Source: CAVTLG01 sp963735495
GTDB lineage: Bacteria > Chloroflexota > Ktedonobacteria > Ktedonobacterales > Ktedonobacteraceae
Length of the DNA: 64,000 nt
Assembly (NCBI GenBank): GCA_963735495.1
Contig: CAVTLG010000011.1
Span: forward strand, 186,001 to 250,000
Direction: 5' to 3'
Shown here: positions 62,914 to 64,000 of the stretch, one piece after another
Numbering within the stretch: position 1 is the first letter of the stretch
Layout of the letters: each line of letters begins with the position of its first letter
Notes under the pieces: model-generated
What the model was told of the DNA's origin: nothing
Seen by the model: only the letters and a program-made list of their open reading frames with translations
Database searches by the model: none
Made by a program: the position numbers and the translations under genes

Positions 62914-64000
62914 TTAAGGCCACCAACAGCCAACTTCCAGGGTCGAAGAGCAAGCCTCCACCACAGCCATTTCTCCTCCAACTGCATATATGGTTGGCAT
63001 TAGGAGCGCAAGTCCATTCAGGGCTTCTCTTCGCGTACCAAGAGACAGCAGATGCATAGTTTCATATAAGATAGGATACAGTTGCGTAACAGATGACTGC
63101 GGCCCGTTTCCTCGTGCAGCAGTCAATACCTGGAGCACGAAACTTGCGTCCTGGGTCTCGCGCATCTTCGCTGCGGCTAATGCAAGCACCTTTGTCCACG
63201 CACTTGGAGCAAGTTCACGTGTAAGCGCCTCCAGTACCTGTATCCGGTATTGCTCCGTCTTAATTGACCAGAGAGCCACCAGCATCTCCTCTAACAGTCC
63301 TTCCGGGATCTTGGCGGCTAGCTTCGTAAGCATCCACACCTGATCTGTTTCTACTTTTAATACCTGTACCATGCGCAATAGAGGTGGTACAACCTCCAGT
63401 ATTTTTTTCTCTGGCAATTGCGTAACTAGCACGACTAGAGATCGCGCCTGCCACCTGGCTTCCCACGTTAATTGCATGAATACTCTCACCAGGCGCTCGC
63501 CAGCGAGCGCCTGCATGTGCGCATCCATTATCTCAGCACACTTTTCTTTGGGCAGATAAAGCAACAGCATCTCCAGCAACTGTACGCGCCGTTCTCCGTA
63601 CGGCAATGCTTGCACCATATCCAGTATCTCGCTGAGCTTCTCCTCGGCGAGATAAGGCAAGAGTACATTCAGCACAGGCGTTTGCATCAGTGCTATATCA
63701 CTCTTTTCTGTGCGCATAGCCTCCCACAGTTGTGGCAAGTAATGCCCGGGCACATACGGCACCAGTTTCTCCAGCAGCCTGATGCGCATACTGGGAATGT
63801 GCAATGCCAACACAGCTTCCCACAATTGCGAGAAAAAGTTCTCCGGCACACACGGGACCAGCGCCTCTAATACCCGTGCGCGTACTCCTTCATGCGCAAT
63901 TTCCTGTACCATCATTAAATACGGCGAGAAAAATTCCTCCGGCACGCGCTGTGCCAGGGCTACCAACATATGCAAGCGCATATCTTCATCAGGAAGCGCT
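62914..64000 (-). CDS. Alpha-solenoid repeat protein, N-terminus off the right edge
   Basis: The frame is open to the window end, so only the C-terminal 360 residues are seen. They consist of ~36-residue helical pairs such as RVLEALVPCVPENFFSQLWE, RLLEKLVPYVPGHYLPQLWE and QLLEMLLLYLPKEKCAEIMD. HEAT-like repeats of this LxxLxPyLP kind are common at the C-terminus of large STAND NTPases in multicellular bacteria; whether an NTPase domain precedes is not visible. Confidence 0.7.
   Translation of the reverse strand, partial: ALPDEDMRLHMLVALAQRVPEEFFSPYLMMVQEIAHEGVRARVLEALVPCVPENFFSQLWEAVLALHIPSMRIRLLEKLVPYVPGHYLPQLWEAMRTEKSDIALMQTPVLNVLLPYLAEEKLSEILDMVQALPYGERRVQLLEMLLLYLPKEKCAEIMDAHMQALAGERLVRVFMQLTWEARWQARSLVVLVTQLPEKKILEVVPPLLRMVQVLKVETDQVWMLTKLAAKIPEGLLEEMLVALWSIKTEQYRIQVLEALTRELAPSAWTKVLALAAAKMRETQDASFVLQVLTAARGNGPQSSVTQLYPILYETMHLLSLGTRREALNGLALLMPTIYAVGGEMAVVEACSSTLEVGCWWP

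Overview
The window looks like a piece of a large, mosaic Ktedonobacteria-type (Chloroflexota) chromosome. The clues are a 1,032-residue MalT/LuxR ATPase regulator with an arm-like N-terminal domain, proline/threonine-linker secreted proteins, a form II CoxSLM set, NHLM-like lanthipeptide export, a PadR regulator with a His/Gly/Pro-rich extension, and many insertion sequences in different states of decay. This assignment is inference from gene content; no rRNA or tRNA was recognised.

Region by region: 1-8.8 kb is scrambled. It has an aminotransferase running off the left edge, remnants of a DmpA-type peptidase, an esterase, a Rossmann-fold oxidoreductase and a TPR protein, then a nested mobile element: an IS3-family element whose transposase gene is split by a group II intron and which is separately interrupted by an IS1634-like element with a visible target duplication. 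8.9-16.5 kb holds an APH(6)-type kinase, the MalT-like regulator, a DUF1214/DUF1254 pair and a NarL-type two-component system. 17-24.4 kb holds an alpha-solenoid protein and a Bce-type peptide-sensing/detoxification module (permease, ATPase, kinase, regulator) with an inserted lipoprotein gene; its promoter/operator block is present three times. 24.5-28.9 kb has a deleted P-type ATPase, a two-domain VOC protein, a coiled-coil protein and two lipoproteins, one a cupredoxin. 29.2-33.2 kb is coxS-coxL-coxM, with coxL frameshifted. 33.2-44.6 kb has a DUF6114-like membrane protein, an acetamidase gene broken by an IS, a threonine-dehydratase-like enzyme, a TenA plus NCS1 permease pair, an MFS exporter, an M29 aminopeptidase and the PadR regulator with its palindromic operator.

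44.7-50.5 kb contains an unusual 969-residue protein with an eight-copy degenerate repeat, a 111-bp MITE-like element, an alginate-lyase-like enzyme and a DUF3761-like secreted protein. 50.8-52.2 kb encodes a GH18 chitinase.

52.2-59.5 kb is the most interesting part: a class II lanthipeptide locus read on the minus strand (membrane fusion protein, C39 peptidase-ABC transporter, precursor, LanM). The precursor has a mersacidin-like leader ending in a double glycine, a Trp/Cys-rich core and then a C-terminal tail made of repeated Gly-Pro-Pro-Gly-Pro-Pro-Pro units encoded by a 21-bp tandem repeat. I know of no described lanthipeptide with such a collagen-like, polyproline tail.

59.7-61.3 kb is a complete Tn5-like IS with an 8-bp target duplication. 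The window ends with a BNR-repeat protein paired with a MoaD/ThiS-like protein and a partial alpha-solenoid protein.
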